From Poa pratensis (taxonomy: Eukaryota > Streptophyta > Magnoliopsida > Poales > Poaceae): a stretch of 64,000 nucleotides of DNA. The stretch covers positions 43,798,853 to 43,862,852 of the forward strand of contig CAMZMU010000027.1 in assembly GCA_947311845.1 (NCBI GenBank), in the 5' to 3' direction. Below are positions 22,429-33,503 of the stretch, piece after piece. The stretch's first letter is position 1. Each line of letters opens with the position of its first letter. Under the pieces are notes generated by a model, which saw only the letters and a list, made by a program, of their open reading frames with translations, ran no database searches and had not been told where the DNA came from. The translations under genes were made by a program, and so were the position numbers.

Positions 22429-23094
22429 ATTAAATTGCCTCCCTATTCAAAGTATATGAAAGATATTGTTTCTAACAAAAGGAAAATTCCTAATGAGGAG
22501 ATTTCCACTATGCTTGCTAATTACTCTTTCAATGGCAAGGTTCCAAAGAAGCTGGGAGATCCAGGTATACCAACTATTCCTTGTTCCATCAAGAATAATT
22601 ATGTTAGAACTGCTCTATGTGATTTGGTTGTAGGAGTTAGTGTTATGCCTTTCTCTCTTTATAAGAGACTTTATTTGGATAAATTGATACCAACTGATAT
22701 ATCTTTGCAAATGGATGATAAATCTACTGCTGTTCCTGTTGGCATTTGTGAGGATGGCCCTGTTCAAGTTGCTAATAACTGTCTAATCTTGACTGATTTT
22801 GTTGTGCTTGAAATGCATGAAGATGATAATATGTCTATTATTCTTGGGAGACCTTTTCTTAATACTGCAGGTGCTGTTATTGATTGCAACAAAGGAAAAG
22901 TAACTTTTAATGTGAAAGACAAAGAGCATACTGTTTATTTCCCCAAGAAAATTGATAAAGTACTTGGAGTTAATACAATTTCTAATTTGAGAGCTATCAA
23001 AGTGGGAAGTATTGATTGCCCTATATATGATCATCAAGAGGGATATCAAAATATTATGATTGGATCCATATCAATACAATTCAAGGCAACATGA
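22424..23094 (+). pseudogene. gag-protease 3' part of the Athila-like element
   Basis: The frame left open at 10108 continues here with IKLPPYSKYMKDIVSNKRKI, followed by a retropepsin-like region: YVRTALCDLVVGVSVMPFSL (the catalytic Asp is in CDLVVG, where relatives often have CDLGAS), VPVGICEDGPVQV and SIILGRPFLNTAGAVIDCNK. It ends at TGA 23092-23094 after SIQFKAT. In autonomous relatives RT follows, but nothing of RT is present here. It is separated from its own N-terminal half by the 12.3-kb nested element. The altered residues around the catalytic Asp could be tolerated or a sign of decay. Confidence 0.78.
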
Positions 23095-23873
23095 TTGTTT
23101 TATGAGGTTTAATTCTTCTTATGTCATATAAAATTTATTTGGTGGCAAGACTTGATCAACCTTGTTAACAAATACATTATAAATGCATGAAGGAACTAAA
23201 CAGCATCTCCTTCTCCATCTTTGTTTTACCTCTGTAGTATCACTTGTTTTGCAAAAAGTTTAGTTGTGTTTAAATTTTAGAAAACCTTTTTCTGCCCTGA
23301 AGCTATTGTTTTAACACCCAGAAATTGTCCAAATTGAAAGTTTTCAAAAATTTATAAAAATTATACCGCTGGTCTTATTTTTCAAAATGTAACGTGGGAG
23401 TTCCTGGAGCTGACCAGGGGGACCCACCATGCCAGCTCCCCACATGGTGGCACGGCCAAGCATGTGGGCGCGCCGTGGTATGGGGAGGGCCCCACCTGGC
23501 CCTCCACTCACTCAGCCACCTACCACCTCACTCACTCTCACGAAAAAACACTCCACCATTGTTCAAACCCGAGTTCTCGCTGTTCTTGCTCGCGATTTTC
23601 GATCTCTTTGCTTAGCCCATCTTTGCTGCTCAGATTTGGGGCATTTGTTCTCCGGTATGCGACTCCTCGTTTATCCAAGTAGAATTTTGTTTAGTTGAGT
23701 ATATCTTGAGTATTTTGCTACTGTAGGTGACATGTTAAGTGAGTTTGCATACTTGTTCTAAGTTGTAATAATTAGTATTGATGCATGTTTAGTACTCTAG
23801 CAAGTTCCTATAGTAGTTCTCCCCATTTATATGTCTCAAAATCAACTTTTATGTTTGTTAAAAATTTCAGAGA
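23095..23873 (+). promoter_or_regulatory. Spacer with possible spliced leader for the third ORF
   Basis: There is no coding sequence. A GC-richer block from 23394 (GACCCACCATGCCAGCTCCC) resembles a leader exon. It reaches a plausible donor, CTCCG/GTATGCG near 23652, and a plausible acceptor, AATTTCAG/AGAATGG, lies directly before the ATG at 23874. In Athila-type elements the third ORF is made from a spliced or separate transcript, and this arrangement would fit. The splice pair is inferred, not shown. Confidence 0.4.
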
Positions 23874-24960
23874 ATGGAGGTGAATGAACACCAACTCAAC
23901 CAACATGAATTGGAGGTGCATGAAGTCATGAGAGTCCACAGTGAAGAGGGTGTATTCCCCTCCTTTTACCCATGCACCGAATTCATGAATAGTGCAGGAA
24001 TTATGCAGGATGTTCAAACTCTAATCTCTAATGCAGGGTTAGGAGATTTTGTTGTTGGTGAACCTTACCAATATGCAAAACTAACCATGTCAGTGGTGCA
24101 GGATTTTGAATTCGATTGGTCCCTACCTAATCCCGTGGTTCGATATAAAATTTACAATAAAACTGTCAACTTCCCTTTGATGACTTTGTACACCCATTAA
24201 GGTGACACAGTGGGGATCACGAGGGAATATAAGGGCGCGGCCGCCGCCACTCTTGGACCTATATAAGGAGATATGTCAAGGGAGAAGTTTCTCAGATGAG
24301 AGTGGTAAAATTCGAAGTATTCAACTACCATCTATTCGATATTTTGCTTACTTTATCACCAAGTGCGTTCTGCTAGGAAGCATGCAAATAAGTTATCTAT
24401 TCATGACTTGGTCTTCTTAGCAGCTGCTTTGCAACATGATAGAACTTATAATTTGGGTGCTTTGATAGCTTTTAGACTTTCTACTAACCGCGATAAAGGT
24501 GGGATTTGTGGGGGACTCATTGCCTCTTGTTAGTTAGCTATGCATGGTGTAGTACCTCACCCTCTTGATGTTCAGCTCCCATAGAGAAACTTGATATCAC
24601 TTCCATGATTAGACAACTTTGTTTCTAATTGGTCTGATTTGAATAGCCTATCTTATGAGATAACCTTTTTCTAGAAAAAGTGAAGAGTAATTAAGTCTGA
24701 GTTGATTGCCTGCACCTGTTTTGTTTAACCTTGATTCCAGGGGAAGTTGGTCGCTCACAGAAGATGAATTTGATGAGTACATAGAGGGACATGGCCATCA
24801 CACAGGGGATGACGTGGAGGAGGCCGAAGATCACCTCGGCCTGTCCTCCGACGCAGCAAGTTCTTCACATCAGTACTATGGGTATATGGAGCCTTCAGCT
24901 TTTCTTCTGCACAGGGGCTTATTACGATCACGCCATGTATGATCCACCGGCATGGAACCC
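23874..24960 (+). pseudogene. Athila-type ORF (PF03078-like, env position), degenerate
   Basis: From ATG 23874 (MEVNEHQLNQHELEVHEVMR) the frame reads EGVFPSFYPCTEFMNSAG and FNFPLM-like sequence to a stop at 24198. Other frames then carry KIRSIQLPSIRYFAYFITKC, an alanine-rich stretch reading like LAAALQHDRTYNLGAL, and CGGLI-like sequence. A tail frame from 24706 has EDEFDEYIEGHGHHTGDD. This order fits the ORF that Athila-clade Gypsy elements carry after pol, sometimes called env-like. Several frameshifts and stops break it. I see no clear transmembrane segment, so an envelope role is not supported here. Confidence 0.6.
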
Positions 24961-26911
24961 TACCCTCGCTAGGGTTGATCTCCACTTAGGCCAAAAGCCT
25001 AAGCTTGGGGGGGGGTATACCGACATCACACTCATTTACATATCGTCGGTACTTTGTATATCCATGTTTCGATTTTCTTTTCTTTCTTTTTGTTGTTTGT
25101 TGTTTATTTCCGCTTTCCAAAACACAAAAAGACCAAAAATATTTTCGTTGTTCCTCTTCACTTATTTCTTTAGTATTTTGTATTAGTTTGCTTATTTATT
25201 TAATTTCGGTTTGTTATTCAAAAATCCAAAAATATTTTGCCTTGTTTGCTTGTTTCCTTTTGTTCTTGTTTTAACTTCAAAAACACCAAAAATATTTGTC
25301 GTTCTTCTTCGGTTTTGTAAAGCTTGTTGTAGAGTTCAGCGGTCTCCGGTGGTTCCTTGGAGCTTGGTTTTCATTTCATATTATTCGAGCCACACAAGTG
25401 AAAGGAAATAATGACGATCTACGACAATTCGAGTTGGGTGAGAGACTGGTATGAACTCTATTTGTTTACATTTTTGTACATATACTCATCCATGTGAGCA
25501 TGCTTAGTTGGTTCATGTGAGGTATATGTCATTTATTGGATGCTTAGTAGTTCATGTTCTCTTATGGTTAGTTCCAATTTATTAATATTGAGTGGCATGT
25601 CATAGATCTTTGCTTGTATTGTTCTATTCGTAAATAGGTATGACATTGTGGTATCCTCCTCTGAATAATTCATTTGAATTGACTTGGCACATGCTCACGC
25701 ATGCATACGACTGAAAACAAAAAGTCGATAAGCCTCGATGATTTACTTTGCCTCAGAGTACTTGTATCACTTTTATACCCCGTTAATTTTGTTTTGTCGC
25801 AAGCATGATTATGACAATTATTGCTCTCTTGATTGTCGCTTCCCAGTCTATTGCTAGCCTCCACTTGTAACAACCGGAAATGCTGCTCGTGCTTCCAAAT
25901 CCCTGAAAACCAAGTTATTCCAAAGCGTCCACCATAAATAACTATGCATGTCATTTCAAACCATTCAAGTAAATTTTCATGTGCTACCTTTAAAACCTTC
26001 AAATTACTTCTCATTTTGTGACACTGTTCTTAGCTCATGAGGAAGTAGTAGTTGGGTTTGTTATCTTCCATACTAAATTAAGTACCCCGGCTTGCATGCT
26101 TCATCTGCTTGTCACTAATTTTGCAAAGAGCTGGTTAGGCCATTATAACATTCAAAAAGTAAATTTCAAAATAGGCACTCCTCCATGGTATGTGATTGTT
26201 GGTAGGCACCCAAGGATTCGGTTAGCCATGGTTTGTGTAAGCAAAGGTTGGGAGGAGTGTCAAACATTATATAAAGTGCATGTTATAAATGCTTAATATC
26301 AATATTTCAGAACTGCTCTCAACTTGTTTAGTATGGAAGATAACAAGAACTCTATTGCCATTCATTGACAGGAACAACCACCTCCCAAAACAATTTTACT
26401 TCTGTTTTAAAAATAAAAAGCTCTAGCACATGATAATCCCTGCTTCCCTCTGCGAAGGGCCAATCTTTTGGTTTTATGTTGAGTCACCATCCTTTCTTTA
26501 AGCACCTTTCGAGAGCATAGTTGTCATTCTTAGTGTAATGTGATTGTCCCAGAATGCGGTTAACTGTGGTATAACTTTGATGCTTTTATCTTTGATAATC
26601 TTTACTTCTAGTCTTCCCTTGAACTTCAGAGGTGTCTGGGCATTTATGTTTTGCTATACAAATACGGGCAAGCGAGATACCACCTTATCATATCTTTTTA
26701 TGAGCATTGCAATCCTGCTGATAGATATGTTGGTATCTTTTCATGATTGACATAACTATTAGGTGGCATTATTTGCATGTGTCTTATTATGAATTGCCTA
26801 AGCACTTGTCCATATAGTGAGAATATTTACATCATATGAAGCAAATGTGTTCATGAAAGTTCTTTTATCGCACTCAGTTGTTAATTGAATTGCTTGAGGA
26901 CAAGCAATAAG
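24961..26911. other. 3' noncoding internal region of the Athila-like element
   Basis: T-rich sequence follows a G-run (AGCTTGGGGGGGGG near 25001), with repeated CAAAAACACCAAAAATATTT words at 25115-25300. No coding domain is found on either strand down to the polypurine tract. Such long noncoding 3' regions are usual in this group of elements. Confidence 0.5.
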
Positions 26912-26928
26912 CTAAGCTTGGGGGGAGT
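26912..26928 (+). other. Polypurine tract of the Athila-like element
   Basis: CTAAGCTTGGGGGGAGT lies directly before the TGATACG that opens the right LTR. This fits a plus-strand primer site and confirms the plus orientation. Confidence 0.8.
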
Positions 26929-28325
26929 TGATACGTCCAAAACGTATCTACTTTCCCGAACACTTTTGCTGTTGTTTCACCTCTAATTTGTGTGTTTTGA
27001 ATACAACTAACACGGACTAACGTAGTTTTCAGCAGAATTTTCCTGGTGTCTTGTTTTTGTGCAGAAAGTCAACTTTCGAGAAAATCCGTGGAAATAATTG
27101 CAAAGCCCCTATTTTACGAAGAAACCCACGCAGCCAGAAGCGGAGTCGGAGGGGGGCAGCCAGCCGCCCTCCCCACATGGCGGCGCGGTGGGCCCTAGGC
27201 CGCGCCACCCTATGGGGAGGCCGACTCGGCCACGTCCTCGAGCCCCCATCTGGAGTACTTAACCCCCTTGACCTAAAAACGACGGGAGGTTCGATCATAA
27301 TTCCAGAAAGCCTCAAGAGCGCCGCCGCCATCGAAAACCCTATTTCGGGACCAGAAACTCCGTTTTGGCACTTCGCCGGGACGAGGAATTGGAGGAGATC
27401 ATCGCCATCATCATCACCGACGCCTCTCCATCGACCATCCATGATTCCCCCATCCATGTGTGAGTAACTCCCGCTGTAGGCTGAAGGGGATGGAAGGGAT
27501 TGGTTGAGATCATTCATGTAATAGCTATAAGATTGTTAGGGCATGGTGCCTAGTATCCGTTGTTAGTACTTTATGACATAGTTGCAACTTGTTATGCTTA
27601 ATGCTTGTCACTAGGGCCCGAGTGCCATGATTTCAGATCTGAACATGTTATTGATTCATGATGATATTCATTGTTTTAAGATCTTACCTGCAAGTTGTAT
27701 ACACATATTGTTGTCCAGAACCCGAGGCCCCAAAGTGACAGAAATTGGGACAACCGGAGGGGATGGCTGTGATGTGAGGATCACATGTGTTCACGGAGTG
27801 TTAATGCTTTGCTCCGGTACTCTATTAAAAGGAGTACCTTAATTACCAATAGATTCCCTTGAGGCCCCGCTGCAAACGGGCTGGTAGGACAGAAGATGTT
27901 GTGCAAGTTTCTCATTGCGAGTACGTACGACTAAATACGGAACACATGCCTATGGTTACTTAGTACTTGGATATCGTATTATTATTTATCTGCAAATGCC
28001 TTGTCTTGATTATTACATGAATTATCTTATCCATGCAGCGCCCGTTCATCCATCCCTATGCCTACAGTATTTTAATCCTGCTGTCTGCTATAATCACTAC
28101 TGCTGTCTTTATTACACTGCTGCTATTATTTCACTACTGCTACTGCATTAATACTGTTGCTACTGATAATCTGTGTCGAGCAAGTCTATTTCCAGGTGCA
28201 GCTGAATTGACAACTCCGTTGTTAAGGCTTATAAATATTCTTTGGCTCCCCTTGTGTCGAATCAATAAATTTGGGTTTTACTTCACTCGAAGACTGTTGC
28301 GATCCCCTATACTTGTGGGTCATCA
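26929..28325 (+). repeat. Right LTR of the Athila-like element
   Basis: This 1,397-bp LTR starts TGATACGTCCAAAACGTATC and ends CTTGTGGGTCATCA. From 27147 onward it matches the left LTR. The first 218 bp do not match the left LTR, but they have the standard TG start and abut the polypurine tract, so this is the intact form. Confidence 0.85.
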
Positions 28326-29025
28326 TACTCACACATCGTGATCAAATCAGCAATAGAAAACATTGTAGAAAAGAGTGCTTGAATACGAAAGATTGATAGT
28401 TCGCGATGAGATATAAAATCCAAGTATAGTATAGCTATGGAGATGACTTCGTGGAGGATGATGAATTGGCGGCACTCTATGGTGGTTGTCTCCTCTCCTT
28501 CTTATAGTGGCAACATGCGGATTATGTTTGTGGGGCTCTTCTCTGTTGCAAATTCGACTGGGTCTCTTTACGAAAGTTACATGTATTGACGATGTGGACC
28601 CAAACGACATCAGAACGGTTGGGATTGACCATACCGGAGGTCAAGTCTTGTTTCGCCTGATTTGGATCTTCTATACTTTTGGCAACTCCCAATAAAAATA
28701 ATTCTTCTAATGAAAGCTTGATATTTGCCAGAGTTTCTTCCTTAAATGCACAAAAAATGACAAATAGGTTTTAATATAAATTGCAAATTAATGATTAGTG
28801 GCAGGTGTAGAGTTATAAAGAAAAATGCCAACATTTATCTATATAAGGCTGCCCCACCCCCCTCACATTTTTCACACTCAAGCATGGATGATCCCAACCA
28901 GCTTCCTATCACTTCAGTAAAACCTCCATGGTCTGGGATCAATTCGATGAAATAGCAGTCGATGTGAATGGTGCCCTAGAGTTCAGAGCGATTTGCATGG
29001 ATGCACGGTTGTGCTATTCATAAAA
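28326..29025. other. Unassigned repeat-like DNA with a TATA-led short ORF
   Basis: The first 370 bases look like part of another LTR or leader (GC-richer, with no coding frame), but I cannot place it. At about 28838 a TATA-like CTATATAAGG is followed 50 bases later by ATG 28884. The ATG opens a 23-codon frame, MDDPNQLPITSVKPPWSGIN..., which ends in TAG. It could be the start of a gene later broken by Helitron 1 at 29026. Similarity to a known protein was not recognised. Confidence 0.35.
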
Positions 29026-31278
29026 CTAGCAAGGCGGCCCTCGCAAATGCGAGGGCATTGTCTTTAATATACTAAAGGCTCCAAGGAACTAAATTGTGTT
29101 TTCATCGATATCACATTATGTACTAAGAACTAATATGTCTCTACTGCCACAAATTTAAATATGACAATATGCATATACGTAGTATCATCGAACAACAGTA
29201 ATTTCTAGGCCGAATTATTGCGTTGTTTCTATAAACACCCCATATATGTTGTTTTGTCTGATATTATATTGGTAAAAAGAACTCTATTTACTATGTGATG
29301 TTAGATTAGTTGGTGAGGTTAATGTCGGTATTATATATAGTTAAAACAATTATGATTGAGATAACAGTAAGAGTTTCAAATGCATCGTCTTCAGTATATT
29401 AAAAGTTTCCCATAAATGATTTTTTTTGTGTTTTATGGATATCACATTATGTGAGAAGAAATAGTACGGCTCTAACACCAAAAAATGAGATAGTAAATAG
29501 TATATCACATGTGTCGGCAATATCTTTAATTTATGGGCCCTGGATATATTGTTTTAGGGTATACACAATATTTAATTTTCATATGCTCTTTTATGTTTTG
29601 AAATGATACTTAGAAATGTACATATTTTAGAGAACTATTGTGCGGTAGTATGGCTAGAACGGAGCTTGTCCCTCAATGATAAAAAACATATGACAGCTGT
29701 GATTTTCGTTAGAATTCCATGTTATACCTATATTTCTGTGATCGCTCTCGGTTCTAGGTCTTATTTCATCCCTACTATGTGCACGTCTCGATTTTTTAAT
29801 ATTAATATTTAAATATTGTCTCCTGGCAATGTATTGGTGGCGGTACTTATGAATATATATTACTTAGGGTCGACAAATTGTATAAAAAAGGATCCAACAA
29901 ACCGAGAATAAAAGGCTGGCGATTTTATAGGAATTTTTGTTATCTCTGTTTTTTTCAAGTTGTCTATGATTTTACCATACAAAATAAATTATTTGGAGAA
30001 TAATCTGATTATTTCAAGTGTTAGCTATGTTATCAATGTGATGTGCCCATATGGTCTATATGCTTAGAGGTAACAAAATAGATAATCGGGAAGGAAGTTT
30101 TTATAGTTAAACTGAAATTCATGAATATTGGGTGCTTCTTCTGTCCGCTAGAACTTTTGAAGTTTTAGTCTTATCAGCGTGAGATGTGCAGATTTCAAAA
30201 GAATGTTTTTCAAGAGTTAAATTGCAAACCTAATCGTCAAAATTTTATTATGTATGTGTAGGTTTTGTACTTAATAAATTAGAACTGTAATATTTTTTGG
30301 AGAACCAATGTGTGGTTAGATTGGTAGAAAGGTGCTTGTTCCGAACCCATGTTTTTTGCATCATGTGTGTCTCGCTAAAACCGATTATCTTTTCAACGAC
30401 AATCAACGTTGCCGTCGATAGTGTTGACTTCGCCAATATCCGAGCTCGACAACTCTGGTTCTTAGTAGACTAGATGTGTGTGTGTACATATGATGGTGGC
30501 AGTTTACTGTGTGTACGTCAATATCTGCAATCTGTTCTTAGGAAGAAAACATGTAATTATCTTGGCATTTTTGGTCCACTCATATAGTGACACAAATATA
30601 TTAGTATACTCAACTACTACTACGGAAGCAATTTCCGTTTATGAAAAAAAGTAGTGGTTAATTTCCTAGTTGTTTCACGTGTACCACATATTCTTTTTTT
30701 TTAACTTTTAAACCCCTCATATATTAAGTCAGATGCACGAATTTTTTGTTTCATATTGAGTACGGACCGACACGCTAATCTTTTTTGCACTGAACAGTTT
30801 GACGTGCCAAATCCGATCCTACAGAACAACAGAAACAAATTGCTGATCATACGGTTGGGATTTATGTTTCAGAGAAAGCTGAAAGAAAGAAAAAAAATGG
30901 TGGGTCTGATGGTGACGTAGATGTGCTAAACGTTCTTTTGTTTGAACGCAGTTTTTTTTTTTTTTTTGAGAGCACCTTGACATGCAATCATTTTTTTTCT
31001 TCTGGATTGGATAAGCCCAGCCAGTCGGTCGCTAGTGCTATTGGCCTATGTGTATTACGTACCTGTTCGGCTGGTGCCTAATTTTTTTTAATCCACGTCT
31101 TATTGTTGGTACATCAAGATTGGAACGTGCGAGGCTAAAAATTGAGGTTACGTAACACAAATCTCTTGATGTATCTTGGCCGTATATTTTAGATCTAACT
31201 ATTAGAATTAATTTAAATGATGTGGCTTAACGTGGTGTCTCGAAAAACTAACTCATTTTGTTTTTAGTATATAATAGA
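29026..31278 (-). mobile_element. Non-autonomous Helitron 1
   Basis: On the minus strand the 5' end reads TCTATTATATACTAAAAACA (from 31278; an alternative TC lies at 31282), preceded by A. The 3' end reads CTAG at 29029-29026, followed by T. Just inside the 3' end is a perfect 9-bp hairpin, GCCCTCGCA-AA-TGCGAGGGC (29037-29056). TC start, CTRR end, subterminal hairpin and A/T insertion are the Helitron hallmarks. No Rep or helicase domain is present in the 2.25 kb, so movement would need proteins from elsewhere. No captured exon was recognised inside. Confidence 0.72.
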
Positions 31279-31685
31279 TAGATGGGGAGGAGGAATCGGC
31301 CACTTGAGGAGGCACGTCGAGTCTCACGTCAAGAAAAGCTACCGAGAAACCAACCACTTGTAATTTAATCTCTTAGAGCAAATTGTACGCTTTTTCGTTT
31401 CTAGGGATGAATTTTTTAATGAGGCAGCGACTAATAAAGCTCAATATTATCCCACATAACACGTAACCTAATTTTTATTTTTATACATATTCTTAACCTT
31501 TAAGAGTTTATGAAGTAATTGGGCTAAAAAAGAACATGGGCTCAATTAGGCACATAAGAGTCAGGAGTGTCCAGGCTGGCCCGTTTAGCTTAGCGTGCCG
31601 TGCTTATGCCTCTGCTCGGCCTTTCCGGGGCGGCCCGTTTGGCCACTTATATAGTCATGAACCATGCCACCATCACCATGGAACA
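31279..31685. other. Noncoding DNA between Helitron 1 and the SINE
   Basis: The stretch holds AT-rich sequence and a GC-rich block (31560-31660) of Pro/Gly-poor frames. Neither gives a recognisable gene. Confidence 0.4.
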
Positions 31686-32010
31686 GTTAATGAAGTTTTT
31701 TTTTACGAAACTCAGTACAACACGGACACTTATATACACGTGCACACACTCACCCCTATGAACGAATGCACGCACACCCTACCCTTATGAACACCTCCGT
31801 AATACTGAGCCGGCGGGTCGAGTCTTGAGATCGACGAAGTCACCACAGGCGCCTCGCTGTGAACGGGAACGTCGCCTCCCACTGAAGAATATTTCGCCTA
31901 AATGAGAAACACCAATGTCAAACCTGGGGTTAGAACTCTGATGGGCTGAGGCTACAATCACCCACCCAACCATCTTGCCACGGTCAAGTTCTCTCCGTTA
32001 ATGAAGTTTT
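31686..32010 (-). mobile_element. tRNA-derived SINE with 14-bp target duplication
   Basis: The body (31700-31996) is flanked by exact copies of GTTAATGAAGTTTT at 31686-31699 and 31997-32010. On the minus strand the head carries an A-box-like TGGCAAGATGGTTGG (about 31966-31980) and, some 30 bases on, a B-box-like GAGTTCTAACCCC. It ends GTACTGAGTTTCGTAAAAAAAA. Pol III boxes, a 3' A-run and long direct repeats define a SINE. It must depend on a LINE for movement. It is similar in kind to Triticeae Au-type SINEs, but I cannot confirm that family. Confidence 0.75.
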
Positions 32011-33309
32011 AATTACAACTTCTTACGCTGGATCAACCTATTTCTACGACGAACATACTTAACTGTACTCCAGATCGTACTTTCCCAGTATGCATGACGA
32101 GGAGGAGCTCGCGGCACATCACCGTGTCCCTGGAGTCAACACGCCGATGTGTGTGTATTCTTTCTAGCCCTGGAGTCTAATGCGTGTAGATCGGTCCGGT
32201 ATATATGTGTTGTGTTGTACTGTTGTACTAGTACTGTTTTGCACCTGTTCCGACCTGTGGCGGACCTAGGAATTTGTCGAAGCCTGGGCGCCGCCGTGGG
32301 TGTATCCAGAAAAAAATTAGAGGGTGAGCACACTGCAGCAAAAATGTCGCACCGCAGATTGTTTTTATCAAATAAATAGCATAAATAGGCGAAAAATCCA
32401 CAAAAAATTTCATCACAGAGAACATGAAGTAAAAAAGATACTTATATAAAGGAACAAAAGTTAAAGAAAAGGGAAAGTAGAAAAAGAAAACGTGAAAGAA
32501 ATATATGAATGAAAGAAACCTAACTTAAATCCTAAGTAGGGGTATTACATAGGGAACTGTAGAGATTTGAAAGTATATATAGTCAGATCAACATTTTCTC
32601 ATTTGTGTGTAGCTCAAAATACACAGTATTTGACATTGACATTTTACAGATTAGTGGGATACACTATTGGCTACACCCGAAAAAAAATTCAGAATTTTTT
32701 GAACCTTATAAATATGATTTTCGAAATTTTTAGGGGGAGGGATCACTGGAGAATAAGATTACAAAATCTCTACTCTCTTCCTTGACACGAGTCGATCTGC
32801 TATTCTGGTGGTCGCTGCCCTTTTTGAAGATGTGAGATTGAGATGTGAGATTTCACACCATATTGAAGTCCGCCCATGGTTCCGAAAACGAGGCTGCAAA
32901 CGAATCGTTCGATGAAAGTTTGAGATGTGAGATTTCACACCATATTGAAACATTTCTTGTTTAATATGTGTTTAGACCTTGTTTATCAGTTGGAGATGTT
33001 AGTACATGATAAATTAAGACCATGTGCACTAGATTTGCATTTTTTTTTGAATATTTTTTGAATATTTAAAAAATTGGTCAACTAAAGTCAAACCAACTTT
33101 TAAACAACTTTTGAGTTAAAAATTGGTCTAGGACACTATATTAGTGCAATAGATGTTAACCCTAGAGTTTGGATCATTTGGAAAGGTAAAAAAAATGACA
33201 GGATTAGAAATGGGACTGTTTGGGCTACCTTTGAACCTCATTTGTAGCTCATTTTGGAGAACCGATTAGAAAAATGACAGGATTCGAAATGGGGATGACC
33301 AAGTTAGAT
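32011..33309. other. Degenerate repeat DNA, no gene seen
   Basis: There are AT-rich stretches and short words such as GAGATGTGAGATTTCACACCATATTGAA, which occurs twice (near 32839 and 32930, given here only as position and motif). A phrase around 32256-32300 (TGTGGCGGACCTAGG) resembles the end of a common degenerate DNA element. Nothing codes. Confidence 0.35.
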
Positions 33310-33503
33310 CAACCTACTACATAATAGTATGAAATAATTGCAACATCCAAGTCTAGCACAAATAACATGTACATTTGAATTTTGGTTGAAAGTTGTATTC
33401 AAATATTCAAAGTTGAATCAAACATTATAAAAAAATAAAAAATTCAAAAGAATTTGTCCAAGTGCAATATTTTAATGGATGGGACAAGTCACTATTATAG
33501 AAA
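33310..33503 (-). repeat. SINE-like tandem repeat, copy A, 3' tail part
   Basis: On the minus strand this segment (ending GCTTGGATGTTGC-like at about 33340) matches the tail of copy B at 46966-47210. It was split from the rest of copy A by Helitron 2. Confidence 0.6.

Larger units (their letters stand above)
6561..28325 (+). mobile_element. Athila-like Ty3/Gypsy LTR retrotransposon, RT-less, split by a nested element
   Basis: The element runs left LTR, primer site, gag, protease, spacer with an Athila-type third ORF, polypurine tract, right LTR. The last roughly 1,185 bp of the two LTRs align with about 38 hand-counted differences (near 3%). Between them the only pol domain is a protease, with no RT, RNase H or integrase, so the copy is non-autonomous. 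The 12.3-kb element at 10109-22423 is inserted inside the gag-protease frame. Removing it with one copy of the target duplication leaves a continuous frame. No matching target duplication is visible outside the two LTRs, and the left LTR has a different 5' segment, so the left boundary is uncertain. Confidence 0.8.

Noticed and set aside
24991..25015. G-run at 25004 as a polypurine tract marking another LTR
   Set aside because: No TG-starting LTR sequence follows. The functional tract is at 26912-26928.
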